6,366 nucleotides of DNA, from contig JACQTL010000328.1 in NCBI GenBank assembly GCA_016210805.1, forward strand, positions 1 to 6,366, written 5' to 3'. The DNA comes from Actinomycetota bacterium. GTDB lineage: Bacteria; Actinomycetota; UBA4738; G016210805. The notes under the pieces were generated by a model. The model was not told the DNA's origin and ran no database searches. It worked only from the letters and a program-made list of their open reading frames with translations. The number at the start of each line of letters is the position of its first letter. Positions within the stretch are counted from its first letter, which is position 1. The translations under genes were made by a program, and so were the position numbers. Positions 1 through 5,039 of this stretch are shown one piece after another.

Positions 1-605
1 AGCTTGGCCAGCACGCGGTGCACGATCGTCGCCCCGACCTGCGACTTGATGTCGTCGCCCACGATGGGCAGGCCGGCAGCGGCGAACCTGCGCGCCCACT
101 CGGGGTTCGAGGCGATGAACACCGGGATGCAGTTGACGAACCCGGCCCCGGCCTCGATGGCCGCCTGCGCGTAGAACTTCGTGGCCTCCTCGCTGCCCAC
201 GGGGAGGTAGGACACCACCACGTCGACGCCGGCCTCTCGGAACGTGGCCGCCACGTCGTCCACCGGGCGCTCGGACTCCTGGATCGTCTCGCGGTAGTAG
301 CGGCCCAGGCCGTCGAGCGTTGCCCCCCGGATGACCTCGACGCCGGTCGGCGCCACGTCGGAGAACCTGATCGTGTTGTTCGGCTCGGTGAAGATGGCCT
401 CGGCGACGTCCTTGCCGACCTTCTTCCCGTCCACGTCGACCGCGGCGGCCACCTCGATGTCCGAGACGTGGTACGGCCCCAGGTTGACGTGCATCAGCCC
501 GGGCACGGACCGCCCCGTCTCGGCGTCCCGGTAGTACTCGAGCCCCTGGACGAGCGCCGAGGCGCAGTTGCCCACCCCCACGATGCCAAGGCGGATCTTC
601 TTCAT
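1..605 (-). CDS. ino1: Inositol-3-phosphate synthase (myo-inositol-1-phosphate synthase), C-terminus cut by the window edge
   Basis: NAD-dependent cytoplasmic enzyme that converts D-glucose 6-phosphate to 1L-myo-inositol 3-phosphate, the committed step towards phosphatidylinositol and, in many actinobacteria, mycothiol. The minus strand reads from ATG at 605 for 201 codons with no stop before base 1; the family is about 360 residues, so roughly the last 160 lie outside. Seen in the translation: MKKIRLGIVGVGNCAS at the start with the Rossmann NAD motif GVGNCA (residues 10-15), FTEPNNTI around residue 72, VVSYLPVGSEEATKFYA (about 129-145), NCIPVFIAS, and the signature GDDIKSQVGATIVHR near residue 190. 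This matches the short actinobacterial form rather than the longer eukaryotic one. An AAGGAG Shine-Dalgarno at 615-620 lies 9 bases from the ATG, which settles the start. The preceding padR stop abuts this ATG, so the two genes are co-transcribed and probably translationally coupled. Identity is secure. Confidence 0.95.
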   Translation of the reverse strand, partial: MKKIRLGIVGVGNCASALVQGLEYYRDAETGRSVPGLMHVNLGPYHVSDIEVAAAVDVDGKKVGKDVAEAIFTEPNNTIRFSDVAPTGVEVIRGATLDGLGRYYRETIQESERPVDDVAATFREAGVDVVVSYLPVGSEEATKFYAQAAIEAGAGFVNCIPVFIASNPEWARRFAAAGLPIVGDDIKSQVGATIVHRVLAK

Positions 606-1199
606 CTACGCACGCTCCTTCTGAACCACCGAACGGCGACGCGAGGCGGTCCGGCGGGGAGTGCGTCCCTCGCCGTTCTCCCGTACCTGGCGGCGCTCCG
701 CCCGGATCAGATCGTCGAGCCACGCGATGTCGTGCTCGGTGGCGTCCTGCCCGTGCGTCATGAGCGAGAGCGTGTAGCTGTCGATCCGCTCACGAGCGTT
801 CTTCAGCGAGGTCTTGATCGTCGACAGGCGCTCCTGGAGGAACGCGCGCCGGCGCTCGAGGAGCCGGATGCGGGTGTCCGGCTTCAGGTACTTGAAGAAG
901 GCCAGGCGAACCCGGAACCGGTTGTCCTCCCAGGACTCCTGGCCGGCCTCGCCGAGCAGCTCCTCGAAGAGCTCCTCACCCTTCTCCGTGATGCGGTACA
1001 CGTTCTTGCGCCGCCGGACGTCCTCCCTGGAGAACACCGGCTCGACGGCGCCCTGCTTCTCCAGGCGGCGGAGCGTCGGGTACAGGGAGCCGTAGCTCAC
1101 CCTCCAGAAGCCGCCCAGGGTATCCTCCAGGCGCTTCGAGAGCTGGTACCCGTGCATCGACCGCTCCTTCAGCAGGCCGAGGATCGCTAGCTCGAGCAT
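606..1199 (-). CDS. PadR-family transcriptional regulator, first gene of the ino1 operon
   Basis: Winged-helix DNA-binding repressor of the PadR family, 197 residues. The N-terminal domain (about 1-78) begins MLELAILGLLKERSMHGYQL, the classic PadR opening, followed by SYGSLYPTLRRLE (35-47, recognition helix) and a basic wing RRRKNVYRITEKG (62-74). Residues about 90-165 are charged and helical, as expected for the PadR dimerisation arm. The tail (about 168-197) is rich in Arg and looks disordered. I chose ATG 1199 because AAGG (1206-1209) lies 6 bases upstream and homologues begin MLELA; ATG 1205 would add only Met-Glu and would abut the AAGG. The stop TAG (606-608) touches the ino1 ATG. M. 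tuberculosis has the same pair (Rv0047c-ino1), so a role in controlling inositol synthesis is likely. The palindromes in its own promoter suggest autoregulation. The ligand is unknown. Confidence 0.93.
   Translation of the reverse strand: MLELAILGLLKERSMHGYQLSKRLEDTLGGFWRVSYGSLYPTLRRLEKQGAVEPVFSREDVRRRKNVYRITEKGEELFEELLGEAGQESWEDNRFRVRLAFFKYLKPDTRIRLLERRRAFLQERLSTIKTSLKNARERIDSYTLSLMTHGQDATEHDIAWLDDLIRAERRQVRENGEGRTPRRTASRRRSVVQKERA
615..620 (-). promoter_or_regulatory. Ribosome binding site of ino1
   Basis: AAGGAG on the minus strand, 9 bases upstream of the ino1 ATG and located inside the last codons of padR. It supports the ATG at 605 and independent re-initiation on the operon mRNA. Confidence 0.7.
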
Positions 1200-1225
1200 C
1201 TCCATCCTTACTCGTCGGTATCGTT

Positions 1226-1260
1226 CCGATATATCGTACGCATATATCGGCTCGATATAT
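1226..1260. promoter_or_regulatory. AT-rich palindrome cluster, probable PadR operator
   Basis: Two overlapping inverted repeats are visible. The first has 9-base arms CCGATATAT (1226-1234) and ATATATCGG (1242-1250) around a 7-base centre CGTACGC. The second has 8-base arms ATATATCG (1242-1249) and CGATATAT (1253-1260) around GCT. CGATATATCG at 1227-1236 is itself a perfect 10-base palindrome. The cluster reaches the proposed -10 box and covers the expected transcription start of the padR-ino1 operon, where a repressor would block transcription. PadR proteins commonly bind AT-rich inverted repeats in their own promoters. That this PadR binds here is inference. Confidence 0.65.
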
Positions 1261-1287
1261 ATACGGCGCGCGACGAACGGGTGTCAA
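1258..1287 (-). promoter_or_regulatory. Housekeeping-type promoter of the padR-ino1 operon
   Basis: On the minus strand a perfect -35 consensus TTGACA occupies 1287-1282. It is followed by an 18-base spacer and the TATATA box at 1263-1258 as -10 element. Transcription would begin near 1251, leaving a leader of about 50 bases before ATG 1199. The TTGACA box overlaps the TGA stop (1284-1286) of the upstream sigma factor gene, so the promoter starts exactly where that gene ends. The -10 element runs into the palindrome cluster. Confidence 0.6.
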
Positions 1288-2498
1288 CCGGGCGGGGTCG
1301 GCCCGGCCGGGGGGCCGGGAGCGGCCGGCCCGGCCCCGGCCACCTCGGCCAGGCGGCGCTCGAGGAACCTCCGCTCGACCTCGTTCGCGGTGAGCTCGAG
1401 GGCACGGCGGTAGGCCCCGGCGGCCTCGGGGAACCGGCCCAGGCGCCGCAGCAGGTCGGCCCTGGCCGCGTGCAGCGGGTGGTAGGACTCGAGGGCCCCG
1501 CCCGCGGCCAGGCGGTCGATCATGGCCAGGCCCACGTCGGGCCCGGCGGCCATGGCCACCGCGGCGGCCCGGTTCAGCTCGACGACGGGGGAGGGGGCCA
1601 GCGAGACCAGCGCGGCGTAGTAGGCGGCGATCCGGCCCCAGTCCGTGTCCTCGGAGCGCTCGGACCGGGCGTGCTCCGCGGCGATCGCGGCCTGGAGGCC
1701 GTACGGGCCCCACCGGCCCCTCCGGCGGACCCGGTCCAGCAGCGCCAGGCCCTCTTCGATCTCGGGGCGGTCCCACCGCGACCGGTCCTGATCGTCGAGC
1801 AGCACCAAGTCGCCGCCGGAGCCCACCCTGGCCTCGCGCCGGGCGTCCGTGAGGAGCATCAGGGCAAGCAGCCCGTGGACCTCGGGCTCGTCCGGCATCA
1901 GGGCGGCCAGCACCCGCCCCAGGCGGATCGCCTCCGCGCACAGCTCCCGCCGGACCAGGGCATCGCCCGAGGTCGCCGAGTACCCCTCGTTGAAGATGAG
2001 GTACAAGACGGCGAGAACCGCGGAGAGCCGCTCCGGGAGCAGGTGGTCGGGCGGGACCCTGTAGGGGATCCCGGCGTCGCGGATCTTCCGCTTGGCCCTG
2101 ACCAGCCGCTGGGCCATGGCCGGCTCGGCGACCAGGAAGGCCCGGGCGATCTCGCCGGTGGACAGGCCGCCCAGGGTCCGGAGCGTGAGGGCCACGCGGG
2201 CCTCGGGGGCCAGGGCGGGGTGGCAGCACGTGAAGACCAGGCGGAGGCGGTCGTCTGGGATCGTCGCGGCCTCCACCTCTCCCTCCTCCCCGTCGCCGCC
2301 CCGGCCGAGGGCCTCGAGCTCGGCGAGCTTCTCGCCGAGGCGCTTCTCCCGCCGGAGCCGGTCGATGGCCCGGTTCCGGGCGGTCAGGGTGATCCACGCG
2401 CCGGGGTTCGGCGGCACGCCGGTCCGAGGCCATCGCTCCAGGGCCACGGCGAAGGCGTCCTGGACGCACTCCTCGGCCAGGTCGAAGTCCCGGGTCAC
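1284..2498 (-). CDS. ECF42-group RNA polymerase sigma factor with DUF6596/TPR-like C-terminal extension; true start probably further upstream
   Basis: Extracytoplasmic-function sigma factor that directs RNA polymerase to a small regulon. From GTG 2498 (404 residues): region sigma2 with FDLAEECVQDAF and NPGAWITLTARNRAIDRLRR (about 5-50); sigma4 around PDDRLRLVFTCCHPAL to LSTGEIARAFLVAEPAMAQRLVRAKRKI (81-139); then the DUF6596-type segment LPERLSAVLAVLYLIFNEGY (about 154-173) and a TPR-like stretch near 340-385. The tail is Pro/Gly-rich. This architecture, plus the adjacent DGPF gene, defines ECF42, which lacks an anti-sigma factor and uses its C-terminal extension for control. The GTG at 2498 is the only ATG/GTG/TTG available, but conserved sigma2 sequence continues upstream in frame (SVVDRLFRQESGRAVATLIR, to about 2558), so this start would cut the first helix. 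A CTG at 2576, with AAGGGG 8 bases upstream, would give about 430 residues. Confidence 0.88.
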   Translation of the reverse strand: MTRDFDLAEECVQDAFAVALERWPRTGVPPNPGAWITLTARNRAIDRLRREKRLGEKLAELEALGRGGDGEEGEVEAATIPDDRLRLVFTCCHPALAPEARVALTLRTLGGLSTGEIARAFLVAEPAMAQRLVRAKRKIRDAGIPYRVPPDHLLPERLSAVLAVLYLIFNEGYSATSGDALVRRELCAEAIRLGRVLAALMPDEPEVHGLLALMLLTDARREARVGSGGDLVLLDDQDRSRWDRPEIEEGLALLDRVRRRGRWGPYGLQAAIAAEHARSERSEDTDWGRIAAYYAALVSLAPSPVVELNRAAAVAMAAGPDVGLAMIDRLAAGGALESYHPLHAARADLLRRLGRFPEAAGAYRRALELTANEVERRFLERRLAEVAGAGPAAPGPPAGPTPPG

Positions 2499-2614
2499 CC
2501 GGATGAGCGTCGCGACCGCCCGCCCCGACTCCTGGCGGAACAGGCGGTCGACGACGCTCCTCGGCTCCTCGCCCAGCGGTCCCGCCCCTTCTTGCTCGGC
2601 TTCCCCGAGGGAGC

Positions 2615-2974
2615 CTACGGCTGCTCGGGGAACTCCATGAGCGGCCTGATCTCGATCGAGCCCGTCTTCGCCGACGGGATCATCGAGGCGATCCTGGTGG
2701 CCTGGTCGAGGTCCGCGGCCTGCACCAGGTAGAACCCGCCGAGCTGCTCCTTGGTCTCGGCGAACGGCCCGTCCGTGGTCAGGACGTCGTCGCCGTTCAC
2801 CCGGACGGTGGTGGCCGTCGCCGTGGGCTGAAGGGCCTCCCCGGCGATGTACCCGCCCCTGGCCTTCAGCTCCTCTGTGAACACGCCGTAGGCCTTCTGG
2901 AAGGCCTCCCCCTCCTCGGGGGTCATCTGGGCCAGCTTCCCCTCCTCGTCGTAGATGAGGAGCGCGTAGCGCAT
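2615..2974 (-). CDS. DGPF-domain (YCII-related) protein, partner of the ECF42 sigma factor
   Basis: Small soluble protein of 119 residues with the ferredoxin-like YCII fold. It opens MRYALLIYDEEG and carries the family signature DGPF (68-71) within TTDGPFAETKEQLGGFYLV, and ends IEIRPLMEF plus a few residues. Length and motif order fit the family. The biochemical role of DGPF proteins is unresolved. Genes for them sit next to ECF42 sigma factors in many actinobacteria and proteobacteria, and they are the known targets of ECF42 activation in Streptomyces. AAGGGAG (2981-2987) lies 6 bases before the ATG, confirming the start. The TAG stop (2615-2617) lies inside the open frame of the following sigma factor gene, so the two are an operon with this gene first. 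Confidence 0.93.
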   Translation of the reverse strand: MRYALLIYDEEGKLAQMTPEEGEAFQKAYGVFTEELKARGGYIAGEALQPTATATTVRVNGDDVLTTDGPFAETKEQLGGFYLVQAADLDQATRIASMIPSAKTGSIEIRPLMEFPEQP

Positions 2975-2996
2975 GGCGGTCTCCCTTCCGCTGGGT

Positions 2997-3015
2997 GGCG
3001 GCCCCTCCGGCCGCC
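2997..3015 (-). other. GC-rich hairpin in the DGPF-ECF42 leader
   Basis: On the minus-strand RNA, GGCGGCC (3015-3009) and GGCCGCC (3003-2997) form a perfect 7-base-pair stem closed by the 5-base loop GGAGG. It sits about 10 bases upstream of the DGPF Shine-Dalgarno and 60 bases past the MFS stop. There is no U-tract, so it is not a standard intrinsic terminator. It could stabilise the leader or tune translation. Confidence 0.45.
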
Positions 3016-3027
3016 TCTCACCGTATC

Positions 3028-3054
3028 TACGAACGCGGGGCCCCGGGATAGACA
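3028..3054 (-). promoter_or_regulatory. Candidate ECF42-type promoter of the DGPF-ECF42 operon
   Basis: On the minus strand TGTCTA (3054-3049) is followed by a 17-base spacer and CGTA (3031-3028). As I recall it, the ECF42 target motif has TGTCGA at -35 and CGA/TC at -10; this site matches 5 of 6 and 3 of 4 positions. A start near 3020 would give a leader of about 45 bases to the DGPF ATG. Self-activation of the pair would follow. The match is by eye and imperfect. Confidence 0.4.
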
Positions 3055-3074
3055 GCGTCCGGGGAAGAACCGGC

Positions 3075-4310
3075 TCAGGTCTCCACGCCGGGGATGTCCG
3101 GACCCGCCTCGGGAGCGGCGAGCGTCGGGGCCACCCGCCGCTCCGGGCCGACCAGCACGAGGCCGGCCGCCGACAGGCCGATCGCGCCGCAGGAGAGCCA
3201 CAGGGCGATGGGGTTCCACCCGAACAGGGCGCCTCCCACCGACGGGGCGAGCACGAGCCCCAGGCCGAAGGTGAGGCTGTACGCGCCCTGGTACCGCCCC
3301 CGGAGGTGCGGCGGGGCGAGGTCGGCGACGTAGGCGTTCGACACGGGCGCGCTGACCATCTCGCCCACCGTCCACACGAACACGGTGGACGCCAGCGCGG
3401 GGAACGAGTGGGCCACCACGTTCAGGGCGAACCCGAGCCCCGTGAGCACGATCCCGAACGCGATCACCGGCCGGGCCGGGAACCGCCGGGTGACCGCCGT
3501 GAGGCCCAGCTCGAAGATCACGATGATCGCGCCGTTCATCGACACCAGCAGCCCGTAGGCCGCGTTCGACAGCCCACCCGCCCTGACGTGGAGCGGGAAG
3601 GTCGAGCCCGACTGGAAGAACACGAAGGACACCAGCACGTAGGCCAGGAGGAACCGGAGGAACGACCGGTCGGCGATCACGGCCCTGAACGCCTCGCCCC
3701 TCACCTCCTTCTCCCTGCGGCTCCGCTCCCCCTGGGGCAGGGCGAACAGCGCGATCGTCCCGAAGATCGCCGACGTGATGGCGTCCCCGGCGAAGATCAG
3801 GAAGAACGAGCGGTCGGCCAGGAACCCCGCGGTGGCCGGGCCGAACGCGAAGCCGGCGTTGATGGCCAGGCGGTAGGCGGCGAACGCGGTGAGCCGGCGC
3901 TCGGTGGGGACCAGGTCGGCCAGCAGGGCGGCGGATGCCGGCCGGTAGAGCGCGGCGGCCAGGCCGGCCACCGCGGTGAGCGCGACGAAGGCCCGCAGGC
4001 TCTCGGCCTGGGACAGCGCCATCACCGCCGCGGCCGCGCCGAACATCGACAGCGCTATCGTGTTCCGCCGCCCGATCCGGTCGGCCAGGTACCCGCCGAC
4101 GGCCGCGGCGAAAAGCGAGCCGACCCCGTAGCCGCTCACCGCCAGGCCGGCCTGGACCGGGGAGTAACCCTTCCCCCGCAGGTACAGGACCAGGAACATG
4201 ACCACGAAGCTCCCGAAGTGGTTCACGAAGGAGCCCGCGAACAGGAACCACGCCGGGGCGGGGAGGGCCCTGAGGTCGGCCCGGAGCGAGCGTCGGGGGG
4301 CGGCTCTCAC
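3075..4310 (-). CDS. Major facilitator superfamily transporter, DHA1 (MdtH-like) type
   Basis: Integral membrane proton-coupled transporter of 411 residues, the usual length for a 12-helix MFS protein. Hydrophobic segments begin at about residue 20 (AWFLFAGSFVNHFGSFVVMF) and recur through residue 387. The loop 2-3 motif A is present as GGYLADRIGRR (72-82), with a degenerate second copy AYVADLAPPHLRGRY (326-340) in the C-terminal half. The helix 5 motif C region reads NAGFAFGPATAGF (151-163), typical of drug/H+ antiporters. The central cytoplasmic loop (about 192-212) is basic. Starts with GTG at 4310, sharing GTGA with the stop of the flavoprotein gene, so the two are translationally coupled. 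The substrate cannot be read from the sequence. Its pairing with a B6-type flavoprotein and MocR regulator allows a B6 vitamer, an amine or a toxic analogue, as export or import. This is inference. Confidence 0.9.
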   Translation of the reverse strand: MRAAPRRSLRADLRALPAPAWFLFAGSFVNHFGSFVVMFLVLYLRGKGYSPVQAGLAVSGYGVGSLFAAAVGGYLADRIGRRNTIALSMFGAAAAVMALSQAESLRAFVALTAVAGLAAALYRPASAALLADLVPTERRLTAFAAYRLAINAGFAFGPATAGFLADRSFFLIFAGDAITSAIFGTIALFALPQGERSRREKEVRGEAFRAVIADRSFLRFLLAYVLVSFVFFQSGSTFPLHVRAGGLSNAAYGLLVSMNGAIIVIFELGLTAVTRRFPARPVIAFGIVLTGLGFALNVVAHSFPALASTVFVWTVGEMVSAPVSNAYVADLAPPHLRGRYQGAYSLTFGLGLVLAPSVGGALFGWNPIALWLSCGAIGLSAAGLVLVGPERRVAPTLAAPEAGPDIPGVET

Positions 4311-5011
4311 CCGCCGACGCTACCGCGGGCCGGGCCGTAGCCCAGCACCGACGGGGGGACGGGGAGCGGGAGGTCGAGCGACGGGTCGGGCTCGGGCGCG
4401 AGGGCGACGAGCCGGAGCGGAAGGACCCCGGCCCACACGGGGAGGGCCATGTCCTTCGGGTCGTCCTTGGGCGGTCCGGTGCGGAGCTTGGCCGAGGCCT
4501 CCTCGACCGGGATCCGGACGACGAGGGTCTTCCGCGACTCCTCCGGGGAGGGCATCCTGGCCTCCAGCGACCGGCCCGCCGCGACGTGCTCCACGATGGC
4601 CCGGAAGGCGGCGTCCTTCTCGGCCGGGTCCTCCACGGGCGTCATCGTTCCGAGCACCATCACCGAGCGGTAGTTCATGGAGTGGTTGAACGCCGAGCGG
4701 GCCAGGACCAGCCCGTCGAGGATCGTGGCCGTGACGCAGGCCGGGACGCCGGCGCCGAGGGTTCGCAGGGCCCGGCTGGCCGGGGATCCGTGCAGGTAGA
4801 GGACGTCGCCGACCCGAGCGTGGATCGTGGGGACCACGTAGGGCTGGCCGCCCGGCCCCGCGAACCCGACGTGGCAGATCGGGGCCTCGTCGAGGATCGC
4901 GTCGATCACGGCGCGGTCGTGGGAGCCGCGCTCCGGGTGGCGCCGGAGCTCCGTGCGGGCCGTGGGCCCCGGGGGTTCCCCGGCCGGGGTGGCGTTCCAT
5001 AGTTTTGTCAT
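4307..5011 (-). CDS. Pyridoxamine 5'-phosphate oxidase-like flavoprotein
   Basis: Split-barrel flavin-binding protein of 234 residues, belonging to the Pyridox_ox_2-type (flavin-nucleotide-binding) branch rather than to true PdxH. Recognisable blocks: RRHPERGSHD (23-32), EAPICHVGF (42-50), LYLHGSPASR (71-80), LDGLVLARSAFNHSMNYRS (98-116), AKLRTGPPKDD (174-184) and PVWAGVLPL (191-199). These are the conserved blocks of the family, whose catalytic activity is not established. FMN or a related flavin is the expected cofactor, and a role in B6 or flavin chemistry is inferred. I chose ATG 5011 (MTKLWNATP) because the family starts about here. The in-frame start at 5068 would add 19 residues that do not resemble the family and would run into the divergent gene. 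No clear Shine-Dalgarno precedes ATG 5011. The stop TGA overlaps the MFS start as GTGA. Confidence 0.9.
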   Translation of the reverse strand: MTKLWNATPAGEPPGPTARTELRRHPERGSHDRAVIDAILDEAPICHVGFAGPGGQPYVVPTIHARVGDVLYLHGSPASRALRTLGAGVPACVTATILDGLVLARSAFNHSMNYRSVMVLGTMTPVEDPAEKDAAFRAIVEHVAAGRSLEARMPSPEESRKTLVVRIPVEEASAKLRTGPPKDDPKDMALPVWAGVLPLRLVALAPEPDPSLDLPLPVPPSVLGYGPARGSVGG

Positions 5012-5039
5012 GGTACAGTCCGGATGTCGTGGCGGTACA
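5012..5039. promoter_or_regulatory. GGTACA direct repeat, probable MocR operator
   Basis: GGTACA occurs at 5012-5017 and again at 5034-5039, 22 bases apart, so both copies lie on about the same face of the helix (roughly two turns). The pair spans the 17-base gap between the divergent start codons (ATG 5011 minus, GTG 5029 plus). MocR regulators are head-to-tail dimers that typically bind direct repeats in such divergent regions. Binding here is inference. Confidence 0.5.
5014..5019 (+). promoter_or_regulatory. Possible -10 box of the MocR gene
   Basis: TACAGT fits the actinobacterial TANNNT pattern and ends 9 bases before GTG 5029. It would yield a nearly leaderless mRNA, which would fit the lack of a Shine-Dalgarno. 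TAGTTT at 5000-5005 is an alternative, giving a leader of about 17 bases. No good -35 box is seen for either. Confidence 0.3.

Noticed and set aside
18..1190. Long plus-strand open frame opposite ino1 and padR
   Set aside because: It is rich in Arg, Pro, Gly, Asp and His with no recognisable domain, and it crosses two clearly conserved minus-strand genes. It is a by-product of high GC codon use.
1302..1319. Perfect hairpin CCCGGCC-GGGG-GGCCGGG as a terminator of the sigma factor operon
   Set aside because: It lies inside the coding end, in a Pro/Gly-rich repetitive tail, and no U-tract follows on the minus strand. Such stems are expected in this composition.
976..2469. Minus-strand open frame running through the sigma factor and into padR in another frame
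   Set aside because: It is Pro/Arg/Gly-rich and bridges two unrelated conserved genes, ignoring the promoter between them; it is a GC-frame shadow.
1281..2732. Plus-strand open frame of 483 codons opposite the sigma factor
   Set aside because: Low-complexity Gly/Pro/Arg/Gln composition without motifs; the minus strand carries a full sigma factor with conserved regions.
2973..4340. Plus-strand open frame of 455 codons opposite the MFS gene
   Set aside because: Very rich in Glu, Arg, Gly and His, with no domain. The minus strand has clear transmembrane segments and MFS motifs.
5005..5028. TTG 5005 as the start of the MocR gene
   Set aside because: It would overlap the divergent ATG, adds eight non-conserved residues and would remove any room for a promoter; GTG 5029 gives the usual family N-terminus.
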